Source: Polytrichum commune (lineage: Eukaryota; Streptophyta; Polytrichopsida; Polytrichales; Polytrichaceae). From it: a stretch of 64,000 nt of DNA. Positions 1 to 11,600 of the stretch are shown here, piece by piece. Below the pieces are notes generated by a model. That model was not told the origin of the DNA. It made no database searches and was given only the letters and a program-made list of their open reading frames with translations. The stretch covers positions 40,102,429-40,166,428 of the forward strand of contig OX485804.1 of assembly GCA_950295325.1 (NCBI GenBank), given 5' to 3'. Made by a program: the position numbers and the translations under genes. Position 1 is the first letter of the stretch; each line of letters begins with the position of its first letter.

Positions 1-702
1 AGCTTGTCCTACCGGGATGGTGTGGCAAGCCAACCTTGCATAGGCCGATCCGGAATTTAGGACAGCGGGTCCCATGCACATACCCTTTTGTAGTTCTTAA
101 ATTCTCTCAAAATTTGAGAAATGAAATGAGGAGGTCCCAAAACTTGTACCCAGCTTTCGAAAGAAGTTTTGAAATACGATGAGTTTGCAAACCCTAAATA
201 AAAGATTTTGTCAAAGAAGGATCAAACCCACAATTTCGTCTCTCTTTGAGGTACTTTATGGATAACCCTAGTGAATGAACACTTTTCGATGCACAACTTC
301 ATATCTACGTAGACGTTATAGAGACCAACATATTCAAATGGAGATTCCAACACCTAGTCTTGTGTGATTATTATATTTGTAAATGATTGGTTGTGAGGGT
401 TACCGAGTTGTTTGGTCTCTCATGCTTTCCAAAAAGTCGGCACCTCTTTGGTTTGGAATGAGAGGCTGTGCGGATTTCTAGACAACATTGAGCCTCGTCC
501 ACTTGAATGGTCACTTGAGACTCCAATGGACGGTCTCCATAGCTATGGATATCGTGTCTCGGTAACTAAGGGATTCCTCACCAAACTATCCAAGACTCCC
601 AATCAATTTGCCCACGAGTTGAATCAAAACTCTACTTAGATAATTCTTTGTGGGTAGTGCATACAATTTCCTATATAAATAAATAAAATAAAATAAAATA
701 TT
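1..702. other. Gene-free stretch, no recognised feature
   Basis: No gene or repeat is recognised here. A 75-codon open frame on the + strand (412-639) has no motif I know and no neighbouring exon-like frame. It is AT-rich towards the right end, where a TAAAA-type simple repeat (about 680-702) abuts a small inverted-repeat element. Confidence 0.4.
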
Positions 703-704
703 AC

Positions 705-914
705 ACTCATTATCTCAATTAGTGTGTGTTAATATTCGGAGTTACACAGTGCTATAACTATTTATTGAGAATGTAAAACCAAGCAAAGGCATTTATGTTC
801 TATAATGTCCAAACAACCTATTGAACTTTCATTAATAAAAATTAAACTCTTGAGTAAGATGTTATTGCATTGTGTAACTCCGAATATTAACACAAATTGA
901 TTGGATAATTAGTG
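705..914. mobile_element. MITE, family A, copy 1
   Basis: The ends form terminal inverted repeats: CACTCATTATCTCAATTAG on the left matches the complement of the right end (CACTAATTATCC...). Both continue into GTGTTAATATTCGGAGTTAC, giving arms of roughly 55 bases. TA lies on both sides (703-704 and 915-916), as expected for a TA target duplication. There is no coding capacity. The inner part (GTTCTATAATGTC and CTATTGAACTTTCATTA) recurs in reverse orientation at 7222-7539, so this is a mobile family and not a chance hairpin. The superfamily is not clear. Confidence 0.7.
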
Positions 915-1347
915 TAGTACATAACATTACTAAGTTGTTACATGATGGTCTCTTTCGAGAGAACAAGGCTGCGGTTAAAATCATGATAATTTACAGCTAC
1001 TTGTCGAAAAGTTCATAGTACACAACATGAATGCTCCCCATAAATACGGGATCCCGGAATTAAAGGGGAATTATGCTCATGTGATACATGGTCTCGCGGA
1101 ATGCAGTCAAGGAGTTGTGTAATTTTATTTAACTCAATTACATGACATAAATTCATGTACATTAAGAAACATAGGGTATGTGGGTTTTATGTGGTTGCTC
1201 TTCTTAATCGGACATCTATATTTGAGTGGTATATGGGCAAACCCTACTCATAAGGACATACACCAAAAGATACATGTTACAAGGAGATTTGATTATTTGT
1301 TCAAGATATAAAGAGTATTCTAGATTAAAAAATAATTTTCATCATGG

Positions 1348-1765
1348 CATAACATTATTCAGCTGCATGGTTGTGTTCCATTCTATATTTAGCATCTAGT
1401 TTTGGCCTCCACTATCTTACCTTCACGGGAACAAACTTAGAAAATAAGAAGCAACTAATGTTGATATGAATAATGAATAGTGTCAGTTTGTATAGTAGGA
1501 ATATTGTGAATAATGTCGGTACTTTCAATGATAGTTCATCTATTAATAGTAATTCATGGAATGGTGTTGGGATGAACATGGTCTCTTGCGAACACATAAT
1601 GAACAATAATTCATGCGCAAATGTCGGGAGTATGACTCCACCCAAATATTCAGCCATAATGTATGAATAGTAAATAGAAATTCCACTTTGTTCGAGGGGC
1701 TCACATAATATAACTGACATATTCCAAGGTCATGGAACTGACCCATATGGCTGATGAATGTTATG
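1348..1765. mobile_element. MITE, family B, copy 1
   Basis: A non-coding element of about 418 bases that starts CATAACATTATTCAG and ends GATGAATGTTATG. It matches, in reverse orientation and over most of its length, the segment at 7957-8375. Shared blocks include GCATGGTTGTGTTCCAT, TTTGGGTGGAGT and TATTGTTCAT. Shorter elements with the same ends lie at 38801-38954 and 54090-54245. ORFs in this interval are chance frames. Confidence 0.65.
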
Positions 1766-2604
1766 GGGAAGGATCTATGTTTTCAATTAAAGAAACAAAG
1801 AATCTTCGTTTTAATTTCTTAGAACTTTTACATCTCAACTCCGATTTTGAAACTTGAAATGACAATCTACATGATTCACAATTGTTGATGTGTTGAATGA
1901 ATTCATGATCCAATCCAAGAATCAAAATTGATTGTGGAGTTCAAAGTATCACAATAGTGCCACATACCTTATGTTTGCAATAGTGTCAACTAGTCATGTC
2001 TTATACTTATCCAAGCGATGAGGTTTGGGCTCCATCAAGGCTCGGCTTACGGCAAGCCACGGTTGGGGTATGGGCTGGGCTCTTCTCTTTTCGCTTGCAT
2101 CAATTTGAGTTAATAGATGTTACTTTTGGGGCCATATCGTCTTTTCTTTTTCTTTTTCTTTTTCTTTTTATCTTTTTGAGCTACAAGTGGTTTCAATGTT
2201 TTGAGCTTCAACTTGCATGGATACTATGAACTCTTAACCATTTTCATGGGACAACACATGTCCAACCTAATATTCTTTATCTCAATAAGCAAATCAACAT
2301 TCAAAAGATTCAAGTCGGTCACTATGAGACGAGTCTCTTTAAGCATTGAGAAGGTGACCATTTTGATACGATCATCCTCGACCAAAAACAAGAAGAGACT
2401 AACAAAACATGTTGGTCACCATGGTTCATGGTTCCAAGTTGGCAACCCATCACGTGTGAACCATGTATTGTGTTTTACCACCAAACAAAATGCACTTAAA
2501 AAGGTGGGAACCTAATATTTGTATGCATCTAAATATTTTAGACAAGGTAAATAAATGACTCGATTTAAGTCTTCAAATGCTTTTGGGGACATACATGGCC
2601 TTGG

Positions 2605-2638
<34 letters not shown>

Positions 2639-3389
2639 ATATTTAATCTAACCAAAATGGCATAAATTTTGATCAAAAGTTAGATATCATAGTGAAGCAT
2701 CTTCTCCCAAAGAAATATAATTGTGAAAAATGAATAAGCAACTTAGGAAATTTTCTATGTGGGAAAGGGGATTGCACTATCTTGTTAGGCCATGTGCCCA
2801 AAATGGCACCAATCAAATTGTGCAACGAGACCTTACCAAACCAATGATATTCTAGGTCGGGCACTTTTTAAAGGTTTCACATTGTCCTAACATGATTTCA
2901 CTTGGCACATCTTGATAGACGAGGCTGAACTTTTGTATGCTAGTATTGATTGGCATTGAAAACATCTATGAATGGGATTTGCCAAATTCTCTTTTGTGAA
3001 TGTGCATCCATGTACTTATATTTATGGATTCATTGGAGGCAATATTTAGGGTTAGGGCATTGCAATCATTTTGGGGGGGGGGAGGGGAGGATTCACATCT
3101 AGGTGATATAATTGATTTTGGTTATGTAATAGAAATAAAAATACATTCTACTCTACCTAGGAAGGGTCTGTGCACGGTTTGGGGAATTTAAATAAATTAA
3201 ACAAAAATCAAAATAAAAACACACACAACAACACACACAACAACAACAAAGTGCTCCCATCTATATGGTTACAATTCACTAAACATCATTTGATCTCCGT
3301 GAACACATTCTTAAACCTTTGTTTTGAGTTCACCTATTTTCCACCCACAATGCCCTTGAGCATTTAGGGATTGAATTGAAAGTTTTCTC
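1766..3389. other. Gene-free AT-rich stretch
   Basis: No gene is supported. The interval contains a TTTTTC-rich tract (about 2140-2170), an (AT)n run (2606-2635), a short G-run (about 3073-3090) and an ACACACAACA low-complexity patch (about 3216-3250). The ORFs of about 60-100 codons overlap in several frames and show no domain. Confidence 0.45.
2606..2635. repeat. (AT)n microsatellite
   Basis: About 15 uninterrupted AT dinucleotides are read directly in the sequence. Confidence 0.95.
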
Positions 3390-3392
3390 TTA

Positions 3393-3944
3393 GGGCCGGT
3401 TTACACCATGGACCATGAAATTAAACCATGGGAAATGGCCTTTTCCATGGTCCGATGTCTTAAAAAAATATTTACAAAGCATTTGGGTCCCTCGCTAGGT
3501 GTAAACTGAATGTGAACCAAGAGGAACGACCATGCACCAAAAAATAAATGTGCCGATTTTTTTTTAATATTTGCCTAAAAAGGACAGTTTGACAAGAAGA
3601 AGAAAATTCAAGTTTGATCATTCTCTTGTCTTCGCTCGTCTTCATCTTCTCTTCCCCGGAAAACATTTCATTAAAATTTTATAATAACATAATTTCTTTG
3701 TCATGCCCCCCATGCCTTTGTCTACTAGAACACCTCTTTTGTCTCTCCCACCGCAAAACCCATTGGACTGTGTCAGTGGATAATGTAGGCCTTAAAATAT
3801 GTCTACTGGAAACCTCGAACTCCATGATCACTCTGACATTTTTCCCTTGGTGTAAACCAAAGTGATCTTAGGACGAGTGCAACAGCCAATCACAAATTTA
3901 ACAGGGCCTTGGAACGACTTCATGATCCATGGTGTAAACAACCC
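3393..3944. mobile_element. Tourist-like (PIF/Harbinger) MITE
   Basis: A 552-base element whose left end GGGCCGGTTTACACCATGGA pairs with the right end (complement GGGTTGTTTACACCATGGAT), followed by CATGAA in both arms. GGGCC-type ends with a TTA/TAA target duplication are typical of Tourist elements. Here TTA is on the left (3390-3392) and TTT on the right, so the duplication is imperfect or has decayed. Interior ORFs on both strands have no recognisable domain. Confidence 0.6.
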
Positions 3945-4199
3945 TTTAGAAAAAGGGCAAGCTCGCTCCGAGTGTGTCACGGTGGTGTACTAGAACCATA
4001 GATAAATATAAACTACAATAATTTGTCACATTTAAGAAACACTTTACAAGTGAAGCTGCATTCGTGGCAGGCTTAATGGGCACGTAAGAAGAGTGTCGGA
4101 AGGACTTTAAGTTAAGATTATGTATGCAGCAGCGCCGCACGGAAAAGGTCCTCAGGATGACCTGAAAAGTACAAGAATTTGTACTCTCAAGGGGAGGCC

Positions 4200-5270
4200 A
4201 CACACGTTCAAAAACACACCCGTTTCAAACGGGAGTTTGGTAAGCCAAGGTAAAAGAATGGGGATGTTAAACCTCCCGCTGTGAGCTTTTAGGGGGAGGT
4301 GGGTAAGGGCCTGGGTAATTTCCAGAAGAAGAAGAAATTCAAGGGTTTCTAAACCCAACTGAAAATTGATGCATGCCCCACCTGACTTCGGGAAAAGAAC
4401 AAAACATTGCCCTTGCATTTGTGAAGGCCACTTGTCCACAATTCCCATATTGAGTGCACTTCACCTTCAAGGTCCAAAATCTAACATATATGTGCACTTC
4501 GGCTTAGTACACACGTTCGAAAAACATCCGTTTCAAACGGGAGTTTGGTAAGCCAAGGTAAAAGAATGGGGGATGTTAAACCTCCTGCTGTGAGCTTTTA
4601 GGGGGAGGTGGGTAAGGGCCTGGGTAATTTCCAGAAGAAGAAGAAATTCAAGGGTTTCTAAACCCAATTGAAAATTGATGCATGCCCCACCTGACTTCGG
4701 GAAAAGAACAAAACATTGCCCTTGCATTTGTGAAGGCCACTTGTCCACAATTCCCATATTGAGTGCACTTCACCTTCAAGGTCCAAAATCTAACATATAT
4801 GTGCACTTCGGCTTAGTACACACGTTCGAAAAACATCCGTTTCAAACGGGAGTTTGGTAAGCCAAGGTAAAAGAATGGGGGATGTTAAACCTCCCGCTGC
4901 GAGCTTTTAGGGGGAGGTGGGTAAGGGCCCGGGCAATTTCCAGAAGAAGAAGAAATTCAAGGGTTTCTAAACCCAATTGAAAATTGATGCATGCCCCACC
5001 TGACTTCGGGAAAAAGAAAAAAACCATTGCCCTTGCATTCGTGAAGGCCACTTGTCCACAAATCCCATATTGAGTGCACTTCACCTTCAAGGTCCAAAAT
5101 CCAACATATATGTGCACTTCCGCTTAGTACACACATTCAAAAAATATTCGTTTCAAACAGGAGTTTGGTAAGCCAAGGTAAAAGAATAGGGGATGTTAAA
5201 CCTCCTACTACGAGCTTTTAGGGGGAGGTGGGTAAGGACCCGGGCAGCCCCCTGAAGAAAGAAAGAAAGA
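4200..5270. repeat. 309-bp tandem repeat, 3-4 copies
   Basis: Landmarks such as GATGCATGCCCCACCTGAC recur at about 4367, 4676 and 4985, giving a 309-base unit. A fourth, diverged unit begins near 5131. Copies 1-3 are nearly identical and copy 4 is visibly mutated. The last unit runs into the left arm of the palindrome centred near 5789, so the array looks like a local expansion of one arm end. Short ORFs repeat with the unit and are not genes. Confidence 0.9.
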
Positions 5271-6350
5271 ATTAAGAATTTCTAAACCCAACTAAAAATT
5301 GTTCCATGTCCCACCTGACTCTGGAAAAAAAAGATAAAAGAAAGAAAATGAAAAAAAAAAAAAAATCCCTTGCATTTGTGAAGGTTGTTTGTCCACAAAT
5401 CCCATATCGAGTGCACTTCACATTCAAGGTCCAAAATCCAATATATATGTGCACTTCTGCTCAGTAAATATGTCATTGATTGGGATTTCATTTCGGCAGT
5501 GAAACTGTCAATAAAGGATGTAATTAACTTGGAAGTCGAAAATGTTACAAAACCCTCATGCGCACTAAGGTTATAATTTTCGTGACCTACCATTTGAAGG
5601 GGTCTTTTGTCATTCTAAAATGATACTTAAATTAGTGTGTGGATTTTAGTATGTATATTCTATAAGAGTTTTAGGTAATGCCTTCTACTTCCACAAGTAT
5701 TCATACACATTCAGACTTATTGAGCGTGATTAAGTGTAAGAGAAACTGTGATTCAAACTGATTACATTCAATCACGCTTTAATGTGATCATGCTTAATTA
5801 GCGTGATTAAATGTAATCAGTTTGAATCACAGTTTCTCTTACATTTAATCACACTCAATCAATCTGAATGTGTATGAATACTTGTGAAAGTAGAAGGCAT
5901 TACCTAAAACTCTTATAAAATATACATACTAAAATCAACATACTAATTTAAGTTTTGTTTTAGAATGACAAAGACCCCTTCAAATGGTAGGTCACGAAAA
6001 TTATAACCTCAATGCTAATAAGGTTTTTGTAACGTTTTCGACTTCCAAGTTAATTACATCCTTTATTGGCGGTTTCACTTCCGAAATGAAATCCCAATCA
6101 ATGACTTATTTACTGAGCATAAGTGCACATATATATTGGATTTTGGACCTTGAATGTGAAGTGCACTCGATGTGGGATTTGTGGACAAGCAATCTTCATA
6201 AATGCAAGGGCAATGTTTTTTTCCAGAGTCAGGTGGGACATACAACATTTTTCAAATTGGGTTTAGAAAATCCTAAATTTTTAATGGGGGGTTGCCCAAC
6301 CCCTCATCTCCCCTAAAAGCTCGTAGGGGGAGGTTCAACGTCTCCCTAAA
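5185..6350. repeat. Large imperfect palindrome (fold-back element)
   Basis: Two arms of roughly 580 bases mirror each other around position 5789. For example, GTGACCTACCATTTGAAGG (5582-5600) pairs with its complement at 5977-5995. The inner hairpin around 5720-5860 is close to perfect (GAGAAACTGTGATTCAAACT and its complement). The arms differ by many substitutions and small indels, so this is an aged genomic palindrome, unlikely to be an assembly fold-back. Outer arm sequence equals the end of the adjacent 309-bp array unit. Fold-back or Mutator-like MITEs have this structure; the superfamily is not determined. Confidence 0.85.
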
Positions 6351-6597
6351 AGAATGTGGGCCTTTGACATGTGCCTAATTTCGAGGAGTTGGGTTTCGAG
6401 GTTGGTCCCTCTTTTATTGGTTGAAATTGTCCTTTAGCAACTCCGATATAAAAAAAAACAAAGGTTTTAAGCCTTGCAAAACCGCCTTCTTGGATCGGAG
6501 TTGAAAACGGACGATTCTACCCGACAAAAGATGGACCAGCCTTGAAACCCAAATCCTTAAACTTAGGCACATGTCAAGGCCAACATTCTTTTACCTC
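6345..6597. repeat. Inverted repeat outside the right palindrome arm
   Basis: Arms of about 50 bases: AAAGAATGTGGGCCTTTGAC at the left pairs with GACATGTGCC-type sequence and GAATGTTGGCC on the complement of about 6545-6597. Immediately to the right (6590-6640, complement) is the array start motif GGAGTTTGGTAAG followed by AGGTAAAAGAAT. The fold-back unit therefore appears to end again with the same sequence that begins the 309-bp array at 4200. Confidence 0.65.
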
Positions 6598-6737
6598 GAC
6601 TTACCAAACTCCATTCCAAAATTGGCGTTGTCAAAAGTGTGCGGTCTCCCTTCAAACTCTGGAGTTAATTGGAAAGCCCGCAAATCAAAAAGGTGATAAG
6701 AAAATATCTATGTTATGGTGAAGCATTGTCAATATAA

Positions 6738-7069
6738 GGGCCACTTCACGTACGAGCCAAGGGTTGTGACCATGTTATTGTGAGGACCCTTGATTCTCAT
6801 CCAACGGCCGTATTACTAATATGGTCTACCCGAATTTGCACCAGGCCTGCCTCTTGGAGGTGGGACTAACGTACATTCTTGCAAATCATGAAACTTTATT
6901 TATAGTTTGCCATGTGGGAATTTATGTAGACTTTTCATCTAGGTCAACTTATTTGGGTCCTTAGCCCTTCTAGTGCGTAGTGAGCTTGGACAGTCTTTGC
7001 CTTTCGGACCAATAAGAGATTTTAGAATGAAATGGTCACACACCTTCAATCTCGTGTGTGAAGTGGCCC
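6738..7069. mobile_element. Tourist-like MITE, GGGCCACTTCAC family, copy 1
   Basis: The left end GGGCCACTTCACGTACGAG pairs with the complement of the right end (GGGCCACTTCACACACGAG). TAA precedes the left end and AAA follows the right end, consistent with a decayed TAA duplication. A better preserved relative is at 28999-29441. There is no coding capacity. Confidence 0.65.
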
Positions 7070-7140
7070 AAAGTCATCCTGGACTTCAAAGAGTTGTGGT
7101 GTAAGTTAACTTGAGTTTGGTATCTCCATGCCAATGAACT

Positions 7141-7219
7141 GGGAGAACCAACCGCTAGTTACATATGAACCGGTTGAGTTTGAGAAATAACCGGTTGAAG
7201 TTCAAGACGTCAAGGAAAC
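7141..7219 (-). repeat. Dispersed repeat C, partial copy
   Basis: The complement contains CTTGAACTTCAACCGGTTAT, TTCTCAAACTC and CGGTTCATATGTAACTA. These match, in order, a segment near 45880-45950 and, more loosely, segments at 59863-60030 and 60093-60250. MITE family A copy 2 begins directly after it. Confidence 0.6.
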
Positions 7220-7221
7220 TA

Positions 7222-7539
7222 CACTAATTATCCCAATTAGCGTGTGTTATTATCCTGAAACAAGCAAAGCAACAACGTCTTTACTCATACCCCGGCCATC
7301 CAAGGCAACCCTAGTAGCAGAGGGATCCCACACCAACCAGGCCGGTTGGGGACCGGATGGACGGGCTAGTTTGGCCATGCTATCAGGAGTTCAATTTCCA
7401 CTAATGAAAGTTCAATAGGGTTGTTCCGACATTATAGAACATAACTGACTTTTGCTTGATAAATTATTACATTCTCATTAAATGATTACAGCAATGCGTA
7501 ACTCCAAATAACAACACACACTAATTGGGATAATAAGTG
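7222..7539. mobile_element. MITE, family A, copy 2
   Basis: The ends CACTAATTATCCCAATTAG and (complement) CACTTATTATCCCAATTAG form inverted repeats flanked by TA on each side (7220-7221, 7540-7541). The inner part is the reverse of the copy at 705-914. It also carries about 100 extra bases (around 7275-7385) that are absent from copy 1, so a secondary insertion is possible. Confidence 0.7.
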
Positions 7540-7956
7540 TACCGATCGTTAAAGAGGAATCTATGTATATACCTTTGATCAACAAAGAAAGGCGGAAAGT
7601 TTTCAGTCAGTGATTGGACTTTGATCTTCACCGGTTAAGTTATGCCCCCAAAAAATCTCTCTGGGGACTGTCCATGCCAATAGCTGCCCTGGACACTGCA
7701 AAAGTTAAAGCACACATGGAGTGTCCCTGTCCTCATTTGCCAAAGTAGCATTCTAGCCACTTGTCCTACCTCCTTGGCATTCGTGTTATAAATGTAAATA
7801 TTGATTTCCCAAGAGAGGGAAAGGAATTTTTGCATACAAGCATATCTCTCATTCATCCAACGTAAAAGCCTAGAAATGCTCTGCAACCCAAAGGTCGTTG
7901 GCTTCACTGGTCTATTTGACACTGGAATTAGTCTCTAAGACTTTGAATTAGTTTAG

Positions 7957-8375
7957 TGTAACATTATTCAACCATGTGGGTCGGTGCTGTCACTCTGGAA
8001 GATGTCAATTATATTTCATGGGCCCCATGAACAAACTAGGAATATCCGTTTACTATTCGTACATTCAAGGTGAACTTCGAAATTTGGGTGGAGTTCTACC
8101 CCCGGCACTCTGCACAAGAGTTATTGTTCATCCCAAGAATACATGTGGGAAACATCATTCATCACAATATTACTATTCATAGCAGCACCGTTGTTGAAGA
8201 TACCAACACTATTTACAATATTCTTACTAATCAAAACCGGCACTATTTATTATTCGTACCGGTGTCAGTTTCTTCCTATTTTCTAAGTTTCTTCCCATGA
8301 AGGTAGGGTAGTGGAGGCACATGTCACATGCTAAATGTAAAATGGAACACAACCATGCAGTTGAATAATGTTATG
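7957..8375. mobile_element. MITE, family B, copy 2
   Basis: It begins TGTAACATTATTCAACCATG and ends CATGCAGTTGAATAATGTTA, an inverted pair. It is a reverse-orientation relative of 1348-1765 with clear similarity over most of its length. It is non-coding; the 68-76 codon frames inside it are not conserved between the copies. Confidence 0.65.
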
Positions 8376-8654
8376 AGGTCAAGTCATTTGAGATTAATCA
8401 ACAACAAACCTACTTGGGAGGGGTGGGGGTTCAAGTTTTGATGTTGGATGGATGAGAGGTACGTTCGTATGCAATAATTGTCTTCCCCCATACACACCAT
8501 GCAGAAGACAAATAAAGAAGAAGAAAAATGTTGGACATTGGGGGGAATTCCCGACATGAATGTAAGTTTATTAATCTTATTTTGTTCAAGAGTATCCTTG
8601 TCAAGTCAGATGATAGAATGTAGTGCCCACCTTTTGATATGTGGGCCACACTAT

Positions 8655-8962
8655 CAACAAATATAAAAAACCACAACCGAAATTTGTTGCGGTTCTTTCG
8701 ACCAGCCTGATCCGAAATCGTTAAATGACTATATATTTTTCTTTTGTCTTTTTGAGGCTAAAATTTTAAATTTTTGGGGGCGTGTAAGATACCGTTGGGA
8801 AGGTAATTTCAAGACCTTTCCAATGGTACATTACACGCCCCAACATTCCTAAAATTTCAGTCGCTAAACCACAAAAAACAAATCTACAGTTGTTTAGCGC
8901 CTGCAGATCAGGCTAGTCAAAAGAGCTGCATCGGATTTTGGTTGTGGTTCTTTTTAGCATAG
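8655..8962. mobile_element. Hairpin MITE of about 300 bp
   Basis: A nearly full-length palindrome centred near 8809. ACCACAACCGAAATTTGTTG on the left pairs with the complement of the right end near 8940-8960. The inner arms GGGGCGTGTAAGATACCGTT and its partner flank a short loop. The right arm overlaps the end of the pogo-like fragment, so it probably inserted there. Confidence 0.65.
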
Positions 8963-9216
8963 TTTTCTACTAGTGCATCCATTACCATCTCACCAAGTGA
9001 GTGATATTGTCCTTTTGAATTATGTGCCCACAAACCTTTTCCTTGTGCGAATGTCTTGTTTGATTGGGCACAATAAAATACACTAGTCTCATCCTTATTG
9101 GAAACATCTTCTAGTGCATAATACGCAATTAAATGTGGCATTTTGATCATGCCATGAGCCACACCAACACCACTTGCATCACCTCTTTCACCATGCATAG
9201 ACACCCTATACAACAT
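8917..9216 (-). pseudogene. pogo/Tigger-like DDE transposase fragment (tentative)
   Basis: A 99-codon frame. Its middle reads ALEDVSNKDETSVFYCAQ followed by NKTFAQGK. This resembles the N-x-D-E-T-x-x-F-Y segment around a catalytic aspartate of pogo/Tigger (CENP-B-like, DDE_1) transposases. Only this short core is recognisable. The expected N-terminal DNA-binding domain and the remaining catalytic residues are absent, and the 3' end runs into a hairpin MITE. The sequence ahead of the core (GERGDASGVGVAH) does not match anything I know. It is a relic, and the family call rests on one motif. An unrelated chance frame is the main alternative. Confidence 0.35.
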
Positions 9217-11264
9217 TAGGGTTTAAGGTAAGCGGGTCTTGAATGGACATTTTTAGCTCGGCTCCCACTTCTTGTAGGATAGGAATACCAATTATTGTAG
9301 GTGATGAGTAGGTTCAATAGAAATAATCTAAAAGTGGCATGTGCCCCATTTTTATTAGTTAGAACCTCTACAAAATCACATTTGTCACCTTTAAATCCTA
9401 ACCCATTTCACACCCAACGTGTAGAATGTGCTTATCACTCATGTTAAGGCAAGATAATCAACAAATTCAAATCACGTTTGTGGCAACAAATGTAGACATA
9501 GAGTGTGTTAAGCAACTACTAGAACATGATAAACTCAAAATATCTACATGGTTTAGGGTTTAGAGTTTAAGCTTGAAATGTGGTGTCTCCTTTTGAACTT
9601 CTCTAACCATCCATTAGATATCTTGACAACCAATATACTATCCTATTTGATTCCATCCAATCCAACTTGTTCCATAAGACATTACGAAATTGATTGGTTT
9701 TTGTTTTTGGCATCTCATCACTCAAACAACCACCTCTGCAATGAATTTGGAAATGAAATTTATTTTGATTGAAATACCAACTAAAAAAGAGTAATCCAAC
9801 ATAAACCAAACTAATTTGTCATTGATTGAACAACAAAACAAGTGAGTGTCAGAATCCATATTACAAAAGTTGAGTTAAAATAAACAATTTGTGGGAGAAA
9901 AATACACATGCTTGAACCATGATAAAAGGGTTGACTCTTGCTTTAGGTACACAGTTTGTTTGGTCTTCTTGACTTCTTTCATATCATCACTTGATTGCAT
10001 AATCTTCACATAGTCTTTGAGAATTTGAGAAACTAATTTTCTCTTCAATCCTTTCCGGTACACTTTTGGTTATACTCGTTGGCAAGTTCTTATTGTGTCC
10101 AACTCGCATGGCACCCATGCAACAAAAAAAATTCCTCTTTCTTTTCTCCACACAACTATGATCTCTTTTTCTTTATAAACTGAATCCTTAAAGAGTACAA
10201 TGAGAGTAGCTTACGAAGCAATGATACTTAAAATGCAAGATTACAATGAACCTAATCACAAACACCCTATTTTGTAAGAGCATATATTCACCAAGGTTCC
10301 CCTAGGTTATTTGTCCTTCTTTGTAGTTTAGGGTTGGCCTGATTTGTTCAATTTAGCATCAGTGCAATAGTAGACAAGAAGAAAGTGTGGTCAGTGTGTA
10401 TTTTTGACAAAGTTTTTGCAAGTTTTTGACATTTGACATGCAAAAACTTGCACAAAAATAAAATGCATGTCAATTGACACGCATGATTTAGAATTTGACA
10501 TGTAGTGTGGTTTTTGAAGAAAAACACCACACGTTAATTGACACTTTTAAAAAATGACATGTGCTACTAGGCATGTGACATTGAGTTGACATTTTAGAAG
10601 AAAATGTAGATGTCAATTGACATTTCCATTTTGTTTTTGAAAATGTCACGTGACACTTTGAATTTGAAGTTGAACTTCAAATGGCATTTGTCAAACATAC
10701 ACACTAAGTATGGTGTTTGACACAAGATTAGAGCCAAGCCAATTGTTTACAACTAATTTTGATTTGGGTGCTTCTAATCGGAAAGTCTATTCAACTCTAG
10801 TGAAGTACAATGCAACAATACAATGAACCAAATCACATAAACCCTAATCTACAAGAGAAGCTAAAGAATGTATTCCCCAAGGTTCCTCGACATGTTCTTA
10901 GGCACCTTGAAATATGTGTGGGTCCTGTTAGTTATGCAATTGAATTACTTGATAACATTATAAATTGGGCCTAAATATACCATATTAAGGGCATCATAGT
11001 CATAGTATGGCGGTAAATCAACACTAGAAAGTTTGGTTGAAGAAATATTCGTATAAGATTGGACTACATCTTCAATATCAATACCTACTCTATAGTTAAC
11101 AATGAACACAATTACGAGGACCTTTTTCTCTAGTCAAGAAATCAACAAACATTGCACTTCTGATGACCACAACTAAATCATGGGAGCTCCGATTTTCAAT
11201 CCATTTTTTTTGCAGATGTTTCATCGTAGACGTGCTAATGCAACACGAGATTTGTTGTACGCAT
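9217..11264. other. Gene-free stretch
   Basis: AT-rich DNA without a supported gene. The only structured part is the TGACA/TGTCA-dense block at 10380-10720. ORFs of 60-68 codons at 9578-10063 are isolated and have no domain. Confidence 0.45.
10380..10720. repeat. TGACA/TGTCA-rich low-order repeat block
   Basis: Within about 340 bases the motif TGACA or its complement TGTCA recurs more than a dozen times, often as TTGACA, TTGACAT or TGTCAATTGACA. Small hairpins also occur (TGCAAAAACTTGCA; a GTGTGG...CCACAC pair around 10505-10535). The block could be a degenerate satellite, or a dense cluster of the TTGAC core bound by WRKY factors. The sequence alone does not decide. Confidence 0.55.
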
Positions 11265-11600
11265 CTAATCGATAGAAGTCAAAGGACATGAAAAACAAAC
11301 CAAATGACACCCACATACCTTAGCCGAGGTGTCATACATAAATAACCAACGTCCAACAATCCAACATGAATTTGAGCCTGTCAACCCTACCACCCCGCTC
11401 AAGAATCCTCCTGGAGCAGGGTGGGGCTTATTACCTACATCGCGGTGGGTGGGCTCTCGACTTCCTACCAACCTAACTAGTCTTAGTCTGTCAAGTAGAG
11501 AGTACATTTCTCAGTGGGATTTGAACCGCCAACCACTTCATTCGGAAATGGGTACCTCTGCACTATCACCCAATAGTTTAGGGTCATCTTGGACCAAGGT
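11265..11600 (-). mobile_element. tRNA-derived SINE candidate
   Basis: On the - strand an A-box-like TAGTGCAGAGG (11565-11555) is followed 27 bases later by GGTTCAAATCC (11527-11517), a good RNA polymerase III B box. This is the head arrangement of tRNA-derived SINEs. The tail contains TTGTTTTTCATG followed by a CTTC segment, and this tail recurs at about 30690-30800. I see no clear target duplication or poly-A/T end, so exact borders are uncertain. The long + frame at 11329-11649 is antisense to it and is not a gene. Confidence 0.5.

Noticed and set aside
4200..5270. CRISPR-like or regular spacer array
   Set aside because: The units are 309 bases and contiguous, with no spacer structure, and the genome is a plant.
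4152..5593. Repeated ORFs of 61-103 codons
   Set aside because: They recur with the 309-bp repeat or mirror across the palindrome. They are not conserved as proteins in the diverged copy.
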